Assembly (NCBI GenBank): GCA_017398545.1
Contig: JAFQFT010000040.1
Coordinates: 1-39,054 of the forward strand
Length of the DNA: 39,054 bases
Direction of reading: 5' to 3'
DNA from: Bacilli bacterium
GTDB taxonomy: Bacteria; Bacillota_I; Bacilli_A; ML615J-28; CAG-313
This document shows, in pieces, positions 32,144 through 39,054 of this stretch. Below the pieces are notes generated by a model. That model was not told the origin of the DNA. It saw only the letters and a list, made by a program, of their open reading frames with translations, and ran no database searches. Position 1 is the stretch's first letter. Each line of letters begins with the position of its first letter. A program made the translations under genes and the position numbers.

Positions 32144-32197
32144 ATTATACTACATCTTATTATAACTGTCAACAGTTATATTTTAAAATATAACTAT
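32144..32197 (-). promoter_or_regulatory. Consensus promoter with operator of the MNT-HEPN operon
   Basis: TTGACA (complement of 32167-32172), 17 bases, TATAAT (complement of 32144-32149), a perfect consensus promoter. The palindrome TATAACTGT-CA-ACAGTTATA (32161-32180) covers the -35. A third half-site, TATAACTAT, follows at 32189-32197. Confidence 0.85.
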
Positions 32198-32282
32198 ATT
32201 TTTGTATTATTAACAATTTTAAGCAAAATTTCAAGTTGAATTAGAAAGTTTAAAAAATTGTGTATAAAAGAATTTAAGAAAA

Positions 32283-32300
32283 AGACCACAAATCGTGATC
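32283..32300 (-). terminator. Terminator after the AAA ATPase gene
   Basis: AGATCAC/GTGGTCT-type stem with one mismatch and a four-base loop, followed on the minus strand by TTTTTC. Confidence 0.7.
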
Positions 32301-32384
32301 TTTTCATTCATACTTTTTTTAAAGTTTAATTCATTTATTATTTCTTAAAACTAATAATAATACATAATAATTTTATTTATAAAA

Positions 32385-33740
32385 CTATAGTTCAGATAAA
32401 TCTATTTTTTTAAATTTCGGTAATTCAAATGATTGTTTATCTAAAAACATAATAAAATATATTGGATAATAAATAACATTTTCTTTAATCTCTACATTAT
32501 AATTAGAAAAAACAAATGCATTATTGATTCCATAATCTTTATTATTTAACACATTATTTAAAGCATTATGTTTTGTATAATCTTTCCCACTTTTTACTTC
32601 AATTGGACAAACGAAATCATTATATTCTATAACAAAATCTAATTCTCCTTGTTTATGACTATTAAAATAATACCCTTTAAATCCATGTGAATTCAATTCT
32701 TGTGCAATAACATTCTCATATATAGCACCACTATTTAATGATAAATCACCATTCATTATAGCCATTTGTGTGGTTTTTCCATATAGACTTGTTAACATAC
32801 CTATATCTGATAAGAACAACTTAAATAAATTACTTTTACTATTAATTAATAAAGGTAATCTAGGTTCTGTAACATTATAAACTGGAATTGCAACACCAGC
32901 ATCTATTAACCAATTAAAACTATTTTCATATCTATCATATTTAATATTATTATCAATATCCTTAAATATATATCTCTTATTCTTATCAGCTAGTTCTGCA
33001 GGTATGAGATCATATATTTTTTTAAGTTTTAATTTTTTCTCTTGTTCATATTTTGTAAAATCTATTTTATATTGTTCAATAATACTTAAATGGATATTAT
33101 AAATCTTATTGTAGTCTGATTCATTAACATATGAAACTACAGCTTCTGGCATTCCACCTACTAGTAAATAACTCTTGAAAGCTTCAATCATTTTATTATG
33201 CACAAATTCATCTACTTTAGTTTTCTCTTCAAAAGATTTTTTTAATTTATCAATAGTTTCTCTTTTAATGTTTAATGCAACAATATATTCTTCAAAATCC
33301 AAAGGAAACATTTCTATTGTATTTAAATAACCTACAGGTGCAGATTTTAATCCGACTAATTCAACACCAAGAAGTGAGCCACTAAACACATATTTAAAGC
33401 TACCATCTTCAACTAAAAATTTAATTTTGGTCACAATTTCTTTATATTCTTGAATTTCATCAAAGAAAATAATTGTTTTTCCTTTCTTTAGATCGTGATT
33501 AGTAACGATTGTTAAACGTTCCAAAAAAGTTTTACAATTATCATTAGAAACAGATTCAAGCAGTTTTACAATTTCTGGTTGTTCAATTAAATTAAATTCA
33601 ACAAAATCACAATTCTCTTTTTCTAAAGTCTTCTTTATTAAAAAAGTTTTACCAATTTGTCTAGCACCAGTAACTAATAATGCTTTTTTTTCATTGTATA
33701 TCCAATCTATAATATCTTTTTGACGTTTTCTCCATAACAT
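32385..33740 (-). CDS. AAA_14 ATPase with C-terminal DUF4143 domain
   Basis: A 451-residue protein. The N-terminal AAA_14 domain has Walker A VTGARQIGKTFL (about 24-35), Walker B TIIFFDEIQE (about 88-97) and the sensor FSGSLLG. A winged-helix region follows, then DUF4143, with ELDFVIEYNDF and PIEVKSGK. These form a PD-(D/E)xK-like Asp/Glu-x-Lys set. The family is common and patchy in gut bacteria and suspected of roles in mobile elements or defence. No partner gene is adjacent. It has its own promoter with a repeated box and a good GGAG before the ATG. Confidence 0.88.
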   Translation of the reverse strand: MLWRKRQKDIIDWIYNEKKALLVTGARQIGKTFLIKKTLEKENCDFVEFNLIEQPEIVKLLESVSNDNCKTFLERLTIVTNHDLKKGKTIIFFDEIQEYKEIVTKIKFLVEDGSFKYVFSGSLLGVELVGLKSAPVGYLNTIEMFPLDFEEYIVALNIKRETIDKLKKSFEEKTKVDEFVHNKMIEAFKSYLLVGGMPEAVVSYVNESDYNKIYNIHLSIIEQYKIDFTKYEQEKKLKLKKIYDLIPAELADKNKRYIFKDIDNNIKYDRYENSFNWLIDAGVAIPVYNVTEPRLPLLINSKSNLFKLFLSDIGMLTSLYGKTTQMAIMNGDLSLNSGAIYENVIAQELNSHGFKGYYFNSHKQGELDFVIEYNDFVCPIEVKSGKDYTKHNALNNVLNNKDYGINNAFVFSNYNVEIKENVIYYPIYFIMFLDKQSFELPKFKKIDLSEL

Positions 33741-33761
33741 ATTTATATCATCTCCATATAT

Positions 33762-33825
33762 ATAATATCATATTATGTCCTCTTTTTCAATAAAAACGCA
33801 TTAGTTTTTGCCCTCTTTTTCAATA
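33762..33825 (-). promoter_or_regulatory. Promoter with a repeated box upstream of the ATPase gene
   Basis: -35 TTGAAA (complement of 33785-33790), 17 bases, -10 TATTAT (complement of 33762-33767). The plus-strand box CCTCTTTTTCAATA occurs at 33779-33792, over the -35, and again at 33812-33825. The 33-base spacing is about three helical turns. Confidence 0.6.
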
Positions 33826-33864
33826 GATTTCAACCATGTTTTGCCATAAAATGCAAAAACACAT

Positions 33865-34563
33865 CTAATTTTTTGAATTAGAATACTTCTTTTTCAAAAC
33901 TTCTACTAATAAAAGAATACAACTATATGCTGTAGCATACATTGGAGCCATAACCCATGCAGTTAAATTAGTTCCAGAAATTAATGGTTCCGCAATATGA
34001 AAAGCATCACTCATATTAAATGTTTCCATTAAAAAAGCGCCTACAGTCAAATAACATGTAAAACCAAATAATGTATAATACCATTTTTTATAAGTAATTT
34101 CTATTTGTTTAAACATTAATAACAAAACAACTAATATTGCAGAAAAACTATGATGAAGTAGTCCGGATATTGTTGGTAAATAAAATATTGTAGGACCTTG
34201 TCCAACAAAAGATGCGTAAATTACAGTAGAAATGCCGCCAAAAATACCTAAGTGCCAAACAAAGTGTAAAACACCATTATCTTTTTTACCAAATAACACC
34301 GCAAGACTTAATACTAAACTAGTCATTCCACAGTAACTATCTGGGATAATACAATACCATCTTATAGTATCATAACGAAATACTTGAGACAAACGATTAG
34401 TCATAATTGAAATTAATAATATTGCTGCAAAAAGTTTTAAAATTATCTTCTTAGATTTTTCAGTCTTTGCATACTTATAAGAAATTATTATAACTAAACT
34501 ACCTATCAAAGTACTAATAATAATATATAATATATGTTCTATTCCGAATAATGTTGGGTTCAA
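33865..34563 (-). CDS. YwaF family (TIGR02206) integral membrane protein
   Basis: A 232-residue protein with seven membrane helices. It begins FGIEHILYIIISTL, with the family's conserved EH. It continues with DSYCGMTSLVLSLAVLF, LHFVWHLGIFGGISTVIYA, TISGLLHHSF and a final helix before a lysine-rich tail. Buried His, Cys and Asp residues are typical. Function in bacteria is unknown; the animal relative TMEM164 is a lipid acyltransferase. It starts with TTG at 34563, nine bases after GGAGGT, and has its own promoter (34588-34615). It is the best preserved of three related genes in the window. Confidence 0.82.
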   Translation of the reverse strand: MNPTLFGIEHILYIIISTLIGSLVIIISYKYAKTEKSKKIILKLFAAILLISIMTNRLSQVFRYDTIRWYCIIPDSYCGMTSLVLSLAVLFGKKDNGVLHFVWHLGIFGGISTVIYASFVGQGPTIFYLPTISGLLHHSFSAILVVLLLMFKQIEITYKKWYYTLFGFTCYLTVGAFLMETFNMSDAFHIAEPLISGTNLTAWVMAPMYATAYSCILLLVEVLKKKYSNSKN

Positions 34564-34587
34564 TGTTCTTTACCTCCAATTAAGTAA

Positions 34588-34615
34588 AGTATACCATTTA
34601 ATTTATTATTTGCAA
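34588..34615 (-). promoter_or_regulatory. Promoter of the YwaF family gene
   Basis: -35 TTGCAA (34610-34615), 16 bases, extended -10 TGGTATACT (hexamer at 34588-34593). The transcript leader would be about 20 bases. Confidence 0.65.
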
Positions 34616-34697
34616 TAACATATTAATTAGTTTGCATTTATTAACTACTAAAATGCACAACATATTTTATTAAATAATTAATAAATTTATAAAAAAG

Positions 34698-34724
34698 AGC
34701 CTAACATTATTAAAATGTTAAGCT
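34698..34724 (-). terminator. Terminator of the rpsF-ssb-rpsR operon
   Basis: Stem AGCxTAACAT/ATGTTAxGCT with a seven-base loop, followed on the minus strand by CTTTTTTAT. Confidence 0.85.
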
Positions 34725-34747
34725 TTTGTTTTATATTAATCGTTATA

Positions 34748-34969
34748 CTATTCTTTAACGAATGGTAATAACGCCATATGACGTGCTCTTTTGATTGCAA
34801 TAGCTAATTCTCTTTGGTAAATAGCTTTTGTACCTGTAACACGACGAGGTAAGATTTTACCGCGATCTGAAATAAATTTCTTTAATAAATCAGCATCTTT
34901 CCAGTCAATCTTTTCAATCTTGTTTTCAGTAAAGTAGCACACCTTTTTACGTTTCTTAAAAGTTGCCAT
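34748..34969 (-). CDS. rpsR: 30S ribosomal protein S18
   Basis: A 73-residue ribosomal protein that binds 16S rRNA together with S6. [32 protein letters not shown] and [19 protein letters not shown] are the standard S18 segments. Length is normal. It follows ssb by nine bases with GGAGG before the ATG and ends the universal rpsF-ssb-rpsR operon, closed by the terminator at 34698. Confidence 0.97.
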   Translation of the reverse strand: MATFKKRKKVCYFTENKIEKIDWKDADLLKKFISDRGKILPRRVTGTKAIYQRELAIAIKRARHMALLPFVKE

Positions 34970-34978
34970 AATTTCCTC

Positions 34979-35521
34979 CTAAAATGGTAAGTCATCATCA
35001 GAAATGTCGAATTGTTGTTCTACGTCAGTAAAACTGCTTGGTTCTTCTTTTTGAACTGGTGCAGGTTGTACTGGAGCTGGTTGAACAGGCTCAGGACGTC
35101 TTGGAGCAACATATCCATTTCTTGGACTTGAATTTTGTTCAGGTTGATTGTAACTTCCATCATAAGAACTATAATCATTGTATCCGCCAGGTTGTTGATT
35201 ACTACTTCTACTTTCTAAGAATGTAATAACATCACAAATAACTTCTACAGCTGTACGATTACTACCATCTTGAGCTTGGTAAGTTCTTGTTTGAAGTTTA
35301 CCTTCAACACCAATTAACCCGCCTTTTTTAATATAACGAGCTAAATTTTCTGCTTGCTTATTGAAAGCAACACAATTAATAAAATCTGCTACTCTTTCAC
35401 CTTGTGCATTTGCAAATTGACGATTAACAGCAATTGAAAATGCAGTGAAAGACACACCACTTGGTGATGTTCTAAGTTCTGGATCTCTTGTAATTCTACC
35501 TACAAGCATAACTCGGTTCAT
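34979..35521 (-). CDS. ssb: Single-stranded DNA-binding protein
   Basis: A 180-residue SSB. The OB fold (about 1-106) reads MNRVMLVGRITRDPELR, AFSIAVNR, ADFINCVAF, KKGGLIGVEGKLQTRTYQ and VEVICDVITFLE. The flexible tail is rich in Gly, Gln and Pro, including a short PAPVQPAPVQ repeat. It ends in the acidic tip DISDDDLPF that recruits replication and repair partners. It is transcribed between rpsF and rpsR, which links it to translation supply. GGAGG lies before the ATG, overlapping the end of the rpsF gap. Confidence 0.97.
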   Translation of the reverse strand: MNRVMLVGRITRDPELRTSPSGVSFTAFSIAVNRQFANAQGERVADFINCVAFNKQAENLARYIKKGGLIGVEGKLQTRTYQAQDGSNRTAVEVICDVITFLESRSSNQQPGGYNDYSSYDGSYNQPEQNSSPRNGYVAPRRPEPVQPAPVQPAPVQKEEPSSFTDVEQQFDISDDDLPF

Positions 35522-35531
35522 AAATTACCTC

Positions 35532-35813
35532 CTATAATGCTATAACGATGTGGCGAATAACTGTTTCTTTAATGTTTGCAACACGGTCAAATTCTTTAAC
35601 AGCTTCAGGTGTAGCTTCAACATTTAATAAAACATAATAACCTTTAGTTTCACCATCGATTTCGTAAGCTAGTTCTCTTAAGCCCCATTCTTTAACTTCA
35701 GAAACAACAGATGCACATTTTACGAATACTTGATTGATTTCTTCAATAATGCTCTTCTTACCTTCTTCATCAACATTTGGGCGAATGATATACATAACTT
35801 CGTACTTTTTCAT
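35532..35813 (-). CDS. rpsF: 30S ribosomal protein S6
   Basis: A 93-residue ribosomal protein that pairs with S18. KKYEVMYIIRPNVDEE, the segment EWGLRELAYEIDGETKGYY and VANIKETVIRHIV are typical. I chose ATG 35813, eight bases after AGGAGG, rather than the GTG nine bases upstream. The operon promoter is at 35897-35925. A leader with two stems (35841-35861 and 35867-35888) could carry the S6-S18 autoregulation known from other bacteria, though I could not identify the conserved CCG box. Confidence 0.96.
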   Translation of the reverse strand: MKKYEVMYIIRPNVDEEGKKSIIEEINQVFVKCASVVSEVKEWGLRELAYEIDGETKGYYVLLNVEATPEAVKEFDRVANIKETVIRHIVIAL

Positions 35814-35840
35814 TCTTTCCACCTCCTTTTGGTCTATTAG

Positions 35841-35888
35841 GCTTTTTATCTTATAAAAAGCAAGGAATAGTAATCATTTCATTACTAT
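35841..35888 (-). promoter_or_regulatory. Two-hairpin leader of the rpsF operon
   Basis: Stems ATAGTAAT/ATTACTAT (35867-35874 with 35881-35888) and GCTTTTTAT/ATAAAAAGC (35841-35849 with 35853-35861) lie between the transcription start and the ribosome binding site. Position fits an S6-S18 feedback leader, but the CCG-containing signature was not found. Confidence 0.45.
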
Positions 35889-35896
35889 GCTGATAT

Positions 35897-35925
35897 ATTA
35901 TATCATATTTTTAATTTTTTGTAAA
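35897..35925 (-). promoter_or_regulatory. Promoter of rpsF-ssb-rpsR
   Basis: -35 TTTACA (complement of 35920-35925), 17 bases, -10 TATAAT (complement of 35897-35902). Confidence 0.8.
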
Positions 35926-35942
35926 GTAATTTGGACTAATGA

Positions 35943-36491
35943 TTATCTATAAAATACTGCTTCTTTAATATGATTTGCAATAGATTCACTTTTTAGATAT
36001 TTAATAATTTCATATGCAAAATCAAATGTTGTACCAGCTGCTTTAGATGTGATAATATTATCAGCAACTACTACACTAGCGTCACTTAAATATGTACCAC
36101 CTACAACTAGTTTTTCAAAACTTGGAAAACATGTATATTCTTTATCTTCTAGCATTCCATATTTACCAAGAATACTTGGTGCTGCACAAATACAACCAAT
36201 TAGTGCATGTTTTTTATAAAAATACAATGCAACACTTTCCGTAATTGGTGAATTTAGATGTGTTTTCATAACAGCTGCACCACCAGGTATAATTAAGAAA
36301 TCATATTCATCTAAATTAATTTCTTCAATTAATTTATCAGCTAAAACATATACTTTAGATTGTGTTAAAATTTCTTTTTTACCAGTAATGCTTACAGTAT
36401 CAATATCTATTTTAGCTCTTCTAATTAAATCAAGTGTGCCTAGTGCTTCAATATCTTCAAAGCTATCAGCAAATAACATCATACCTTTCAT
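35943..36491 (-). CDS. DJ-1/PfpI family protein
   Basis: A 182-residue member of the DJ-1/ThiJ/PfpI superfamily. The conserved glutamate in FEDIE (Glu12), YDFLIIPGG and the nucleophile elbow IGCICAAPSIL (Cys102 as nucleophile, with Cys100 beside it) are present. Proteins of this DJ-1 branch have been reported as glyoxalase- or deglycase-like or oxidative-stress factors; the exact role here is unknown. I chose ATG 36491, one base after the trmB stop, with AAAGGTG inside the trmB end. It is therefore the last gene of the pepV-trmB-DJ-1 operon. Confidence 0.88.
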   Translation of the reverse strand: MKGMMLFADSFEDIEALGTLDLIRRAKIDIDTVSITGKKEILTQSKVYVLADKLIEEINLDEYDFLIIPGGAAVMKTHLNSPITESVALYFYKKHALIGCICAAPSILGKYGMLEDKEYTCFPSFEKLVVGGTYLSDASVVVADNIITSKAAGTTFDFAYEIIKYLKSESIANHIKEAVFYR

Positions 36492-36492
36492 A

Positions 36493-37128
36493 TTAATCAC
36501 CTTTATATGTAGTTCTTACAAAATAGATAGGATTTCCTTTTGCGGAAAACTTGTCTTCATATTCTGTAGTAATTATATCTTCTTCTTTTTTATGTAAATC
36601 AAAAGTTAAATCTAAAAACTTCCAATTATTTTCATTTAATGATACTAAACTAAATTCAAATAATTCTCTATTATCAGTTTTAAATTCTATTTCACCTTTT
36701 GAAATTACTCTATACATATCTAAATATGTTTTATAAGTTAATCTTCTTTTTGCATGACGAGATTTAGGCCATGGATCAGAGAAATTTAAGAAAATTTTAC
36801 TAATTTCACCACTTTCGAACCAATTAAGTAAATTAGTAGCATCTCCTGCAACTAAATGAAGATTAGCAGGTTCATTTTCTTTTAATTTATCACATGCTTG
36901 AATAATTACACCTTCAAATTTTTCAATCCCAATATAATTAATATCTGGATTTCTTTTTGCATGTTCAATAATAAATTTACCTTTACCCATACCAATTTCT
37001 AAATAAATTGGATTATTGTTATTAAATAACTCTTTCCATTTTCCTTTATAACTTGCTGGATCTAATACCATTAATCCACTTCTTGCTATTACTCTTTCAT
37101 GAGCATTTTTTGCATTTCTTCTACGCAT
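36493..37128 (-). CDS. trmB: tRNA (guanine-N7-)-methyltransferase
   Basis: A 211-residue SAM-dependent enzyme that makes m7G46 in the tRNA variable loop. The SAM-binding strand IYLEIGMGKGKFI, NYIGIEKFEGVI, the catalytic NFSDPWPKSRHAKRRLT and FKTDNRELFEFS are in the normal order. The start is MRRRNAK, typical of the family. It overlaps the pepV stop by eight bases and is followed by the DJ-1 gene with one base between, so all three are translated in a coupled way. Confidence 0.96.
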   Translation of the reverse strand: MRRRNAKNAHERVIARSGLMVLDPASYKGKWKELFNNNNPIYLEIGMGKGKFIIEHAKRNPDINYIGIEKFEGVIIQACDKLKENEPANLHLVAGDATNLLNWFESGEISKIFLNFSDPWPKSRHAKRRLTYKTYLDMYRVISKGEIEFKTDNRELFEFSLVSLNENNWKFLDLTFDLHKKEEDIITTEYEDKFSAKGNPIYFVRTTYKGD

Positions 37129-38500
37129 CTACTTCTCCTAATAATAACATAGCATCAATGTAAATTAAAATGCTAGTAAATAATGTATCTAAATTTAAAT
37201 ATTCATTTCTTTGATGACAAAGTTCTTCTTCATATGGCATCATCATACCAAATGCTACAGCACGTTCTAAAATACTTGCATAAGTTCCACCACCAATTGT
37301 AAATGGTTTATTTACTGTATCACCTGTATTTTTAACATATGCTTCGTAAAGTAATTTTACTAAATCATCATCAGGTGATACATAGTGAGGAGTTTTATTT
37401 GTTTTTGCAGCAACAGCTAAATTATATGAAGAAACAATTTCTTCTAACTTATTATTAAAGTTTTCTGTATCATATCTTACTGGATATCTTAAATCAAGTG
37501 TAACACGAGTAGCTTCTTTACTTATATTCATAATACCTATATTACAAGTAATTGGTCCCATTTCATAATCATTATAATCAAGTCCTAACTTTTCACATGC
37601 ATGGCTTAAATGATGTTTATCTACAACATACTTAACCATTAAGTTATTAGAATAATCTTTTAAGAAATTACACATATGTGTTCCTGCATTAATTCCCTTA
37701 TCTGGTTCCATAGCGTGAGCTGCTTTACCTTTTAAAATAAGTTCACATAAACCATTATTTATTGATACACTGTATTCTAAATTGTTACTCTTAGCATATG
37801 TAGTAAACTCATTACTTAAATCTTTTTTAACTATTGCTTTAACTTCTTCTAATACAACATTATAACGTTCTCCACCAGTAATAGATACAAGAATGTCTTC
37901 ATCATCCCAAGAATTTAAAGTTAAATCATAACTCATTCGACCTTTTTCACCGTAAATTAAAGGATAACTTGCATCAGGTGCAAAACCTAAATCAGGCATA
38001 GGGAAGTTTTTTAAATAATGTGCAATCCCACGCCAACCAGTTTCTTCATCAGTACCAAAAATAATTCTAATTTGATTTTTTAATTTAATGCCTGCATCTT
38101 TAATAAACTTAAGCGCAAAATATGCAGCCAATGTAGGACCTTTATCATCAGTAGTTCCACGTCCATACATTTTACCATCAACAATTTCTGCACTATATGG
38201 AGGATATAACCAATCAGTACCTTCAGGTACAACATCTAAATGACATAGTACACCAATAATCTTACCATCCTTGTTACCATAATTAATATGCCCTGCATAA
38301 CCACCATCAACAGCAGTCTCAAATCCATCTATTTCTGCAAGATTCATCATATAATCAAGTGCTTCTTTAATTTTTAATCCAAAAGGAGCATCTTCACTAA
38401 TTGTTGATTCATCAAGAACACTTGGAATTTGAACTAATTCTTTAGTCTTTTTAATAATCAATTCTTTATTATTTTCTACTATTTGTTTAAAGTCTACCAT
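37121..38500 (-). CDS. pepV: M20 family dipeptidase PepV
   Basis: A 459-residue zinc peptidase that splits dipeptides taken up by the cell. The metal-binding segments are GVLCHLDVVPEG, MYGRGTTDDKGP and FGTDEETGWRG. The lid domain carries GKAAHAMEPDKGIN. The C-terminal GGGTYAS and CHQRNEYL complete the two-metal site. Length matches Lactobacillus PepV. GAGGTGA precedes the ATG. Its promoter (TATACT near 38529-38534) is divergent from the spore-specific promoter of sspI about 100 bases away. Confidence 0.94.
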   Translation of the reverse strand: MVDFKQIVENNKELIIKKTKELVQIPSVLDESTISEDAPFGLKIKEALDYMMNLAEIDGFETAVDGGYAGHINYGNKDGKIIGVLCHLDVVPEGTDWLYPPYSAEIVDGKMYGRGTTDDKGPTLAAYFALKFIKDAGIKLKNQIRIIFGTDEETGWRGIAHYLKNFPMPDLGFAPDASYPLIYGEKGRMSYDLTLNSWDDEDILVSITGGERYNVVLEEVKAIVKKDLSNEFTTYAKSNNLEYSVSINNGLCELILKGKAAHAMEPDKGINAGTHMCNFLKDYSNNLMVKYVVDKHHLSHACEKLGLDYNDYEMGPITCNIGIMNISKEATRVTLDLRYPVRYDTENFNNKLEEIVSSYNLAVAAKTNKTPHYVSPDDDLVKLLYEAYVKNTGDTVNKPFTIGGGTYASILERAVAFGMMMPYEEELCHQRNEYLNLDTLFTSILIYIDAMLLLGEVDA

Positions 38501-38534
38501 AATTCACCTCAATATTAATCTATTAATTAGTATA

Positions 38535-38563
38535 TCATATTTTAAATAAAAATTAGCATAATA
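38535..38563 (+). promoter_or_regulatory. Sigma-G-like promoter of sspI
   Basis: -35 TCATA (38535-38539), 17 bases, -10 CATAATA (38557-38563) preceded by G. This fits the forespore sigma-G consensus of Bacillus (gHATR, 17-18 bases, gCATNHTA) better than a housekeeping promoter. Confidence 0.65.
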
Positions 38564-38603
38564 TTATAATTTTAGTAAATACTAATATTAAAAGGAGATT
38601 ATT

Positions 38604-38813
38604 ATGGATATTAATATTAGAAATGCAATTATTGAAAACTTTAAAAACTCTTCAAATGAAGAACTTCATCAAACAATTAATGAAGCTATTTCATCAAGTC
38701 AAGAAAAAACACTACCAGGACTTGGTGTCTTTTTAGAACTTGTTTGGAGTAGTTCATCAAGTGAAGAACGAATTCATTTAGTAAGTAAATTATCTACTGC
38801 ACTTAAAAAATAA
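38604..38813 (+). CDS. sspI: Small acid-soluble spore protein I family
   Basis: A 69-residue protein matching Bacillus SspI over nearly its whole length: MDINIRNAIIENF against MDLNLRHAVIANV, a helix ending in EKTLPGLGVFLELVW against EKMLPGLGVLFEVIW, then a polar helical C-terminus. SspI is a minor spore-core protein made only in the forespore under sigma-G, and a matching promoter is present. It is the only clear plus-strand gene in the window. AAAAGGAG lies seven bases before the ATG. Two palindromes follow the stop. With SpoIIR it is direct evidence of sporulation ancestry. Confidence 0.9.
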   Translation: MDINIRNAIIENFKNSSNEELHQTINEAISSSQEKTLPGLGVFLELVWSSSSSEERIHLVSKLSTALKK

Positions 38814-38827
38814 TATTTAATAAAAAT

Positions 38828-38860
38828 AAACTTGTTTGTTTAACTTGAACAAACAAGTTT
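38828..38860 (+). terminator. Long hairpin after sspI
   Basis: Thirteen-pair stem AAACTTGTTTGTT/AACAAACAAGTTT with a seven-base loop, 15 bases beyond the stop. The T-run is poor, so it may stabilise the mRNA end. Confidence 0.55.
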
Positions 38861-38886
38861 ACTTCAAACAATTTTTAAATGAAAAA

Positions 38887-38914
38887 GGAGTTCATATGAA
38901 CTCCCATTTTTATT
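38887..38914 (+). terminator. Palindromic terminator after sspI
   Basis: Perfect 18-base palindrome, GGAGTTCATATGAACTCC, followed by CATTTTTATTT. It is the likely true terminator of sspI. Confidence 0.7.
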
Positions 38915-38930
38915 TGATTATATAAATTAG

Positions 38931-39027
38931 TTTGGGGTGAAGCTATACCTTTAAACATGTTTGGGGTTATTACTTAAACCCCAATTTTTCTTATAGGTTT
39001 TTTTATTATTATAAATAAGTTTGGGGT
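38931..39027 (+). repeat. Three TTTGGGGT boxes with a terminator hairpin
   Basis: TTTGGGGT occurs at 38931-38938, 38960-38967 and 39020-39027. The second pairs with AACCCCAA (38977-38984) to form an eight-pair stem followed by TTTTTC, an intrinsic terminator. The first box could compete for the same partner. The window ends before any gene this might control. Confidence 0.55.
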
Positions 39028-39054
39028 TTTTGGGTTTATTATTAATTTAGAACG

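Larger units (their letters stand above)
32129..32384. other. Region between the MNT-HEPN operon and the AAA ATPase gene
   Basis: No gene is visible. It contains the MNT-HEPN promoter and operator (32144-32197), then AT-rich DNA, then the ATPase gene terminator (32283-32300). Confidence 0.75.

Noticed and set aside
38894-38923. Nine-codon frame MNSHFYLII with GGAG upstream
   Set aside because: The GGAG and ATG are both part of a perfect palindromic terminator.

Overview
The window is about 39 kb of AT-rich chromosome from a low-GC Firmicute, most likely a member of Bacilli near the Erysipelotrichales/RF39/Mollicutes-like gut lineages. Coding uses the standard code (TGG for Trp, and at least one gene ends in TGA). 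Almost everything is on the minus strand. Gene order supports the assignment: gdpP-rplI-dnaB-prfA, then prmC-spoIIR-tsaC-rpiB-atpI-like, and rpsF-ssb-rpsR, all recall Bacillus. Two sporulation proteins, a SpoIIR homologue (792-1259) and an SspI-type small acid-soluble spore protein (38604-38813), suggest the lineage forms or recently formed spores.

Layout, left to right. 9-2739: prmC, tsaC, spoIIR, rpiB and an AtpI-like gene, transcribed leftwards. 2740-12140: an accessory block of about 9.4 kb between prmC and prfA, which are normally adjacent. It holds an AlbA/Schlafen-type regulator, a small-RNA-like unit, an esterase, a P-loop kinase-like protein, a nucleoside phosphorylase overlapping a DUF4935-like PIN protein, a second PIN protein and a GNAT protein. 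Two diverged copies of a ~235 bp structured repeat (6467-6707 and 11736-11966) bracket the last five genes. 12167-17703: prfA, dnaB, rplI and gdpP; GdpP carries a complete L9-like domain at its C-terminus. 17842-21590: a cluster of three Ser/His signal peptidases with a TasA/camelysin-like secreted protein and a membrane-anchored partner. 21943-31042: YccF-like protein, a modular amidase lipoprotein, a small lipoprotein, pckA, a decayed YwaF-like gene, an intact relative and an LRR surface protein. 31147-34563: an XRE-MNT/HEPN toxin-antitoxin-type pair, an AAA_14/DUF4143 ATPase and a YwaF-family membrane protein. 34748-38500: rpsR, ssb, rpsF, a DJ-1 family protein, trmB and pepV. 38604-39054: plus-strand sspI with a sigma-G-like promoter, then palindromes and G-rich repeats.

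The most promising unexplained material is the repeat-bracketed phosphorylase/PIN cassette, the repeats themselves (helix-preserving changes between copies suggest RNA structure or mobile-element ends), the GdpP-L9 fusion, the three-peptidase fibre cluster, and two self-regulated cassettes whose operator-like half-sites recur inside their own coding sequence.
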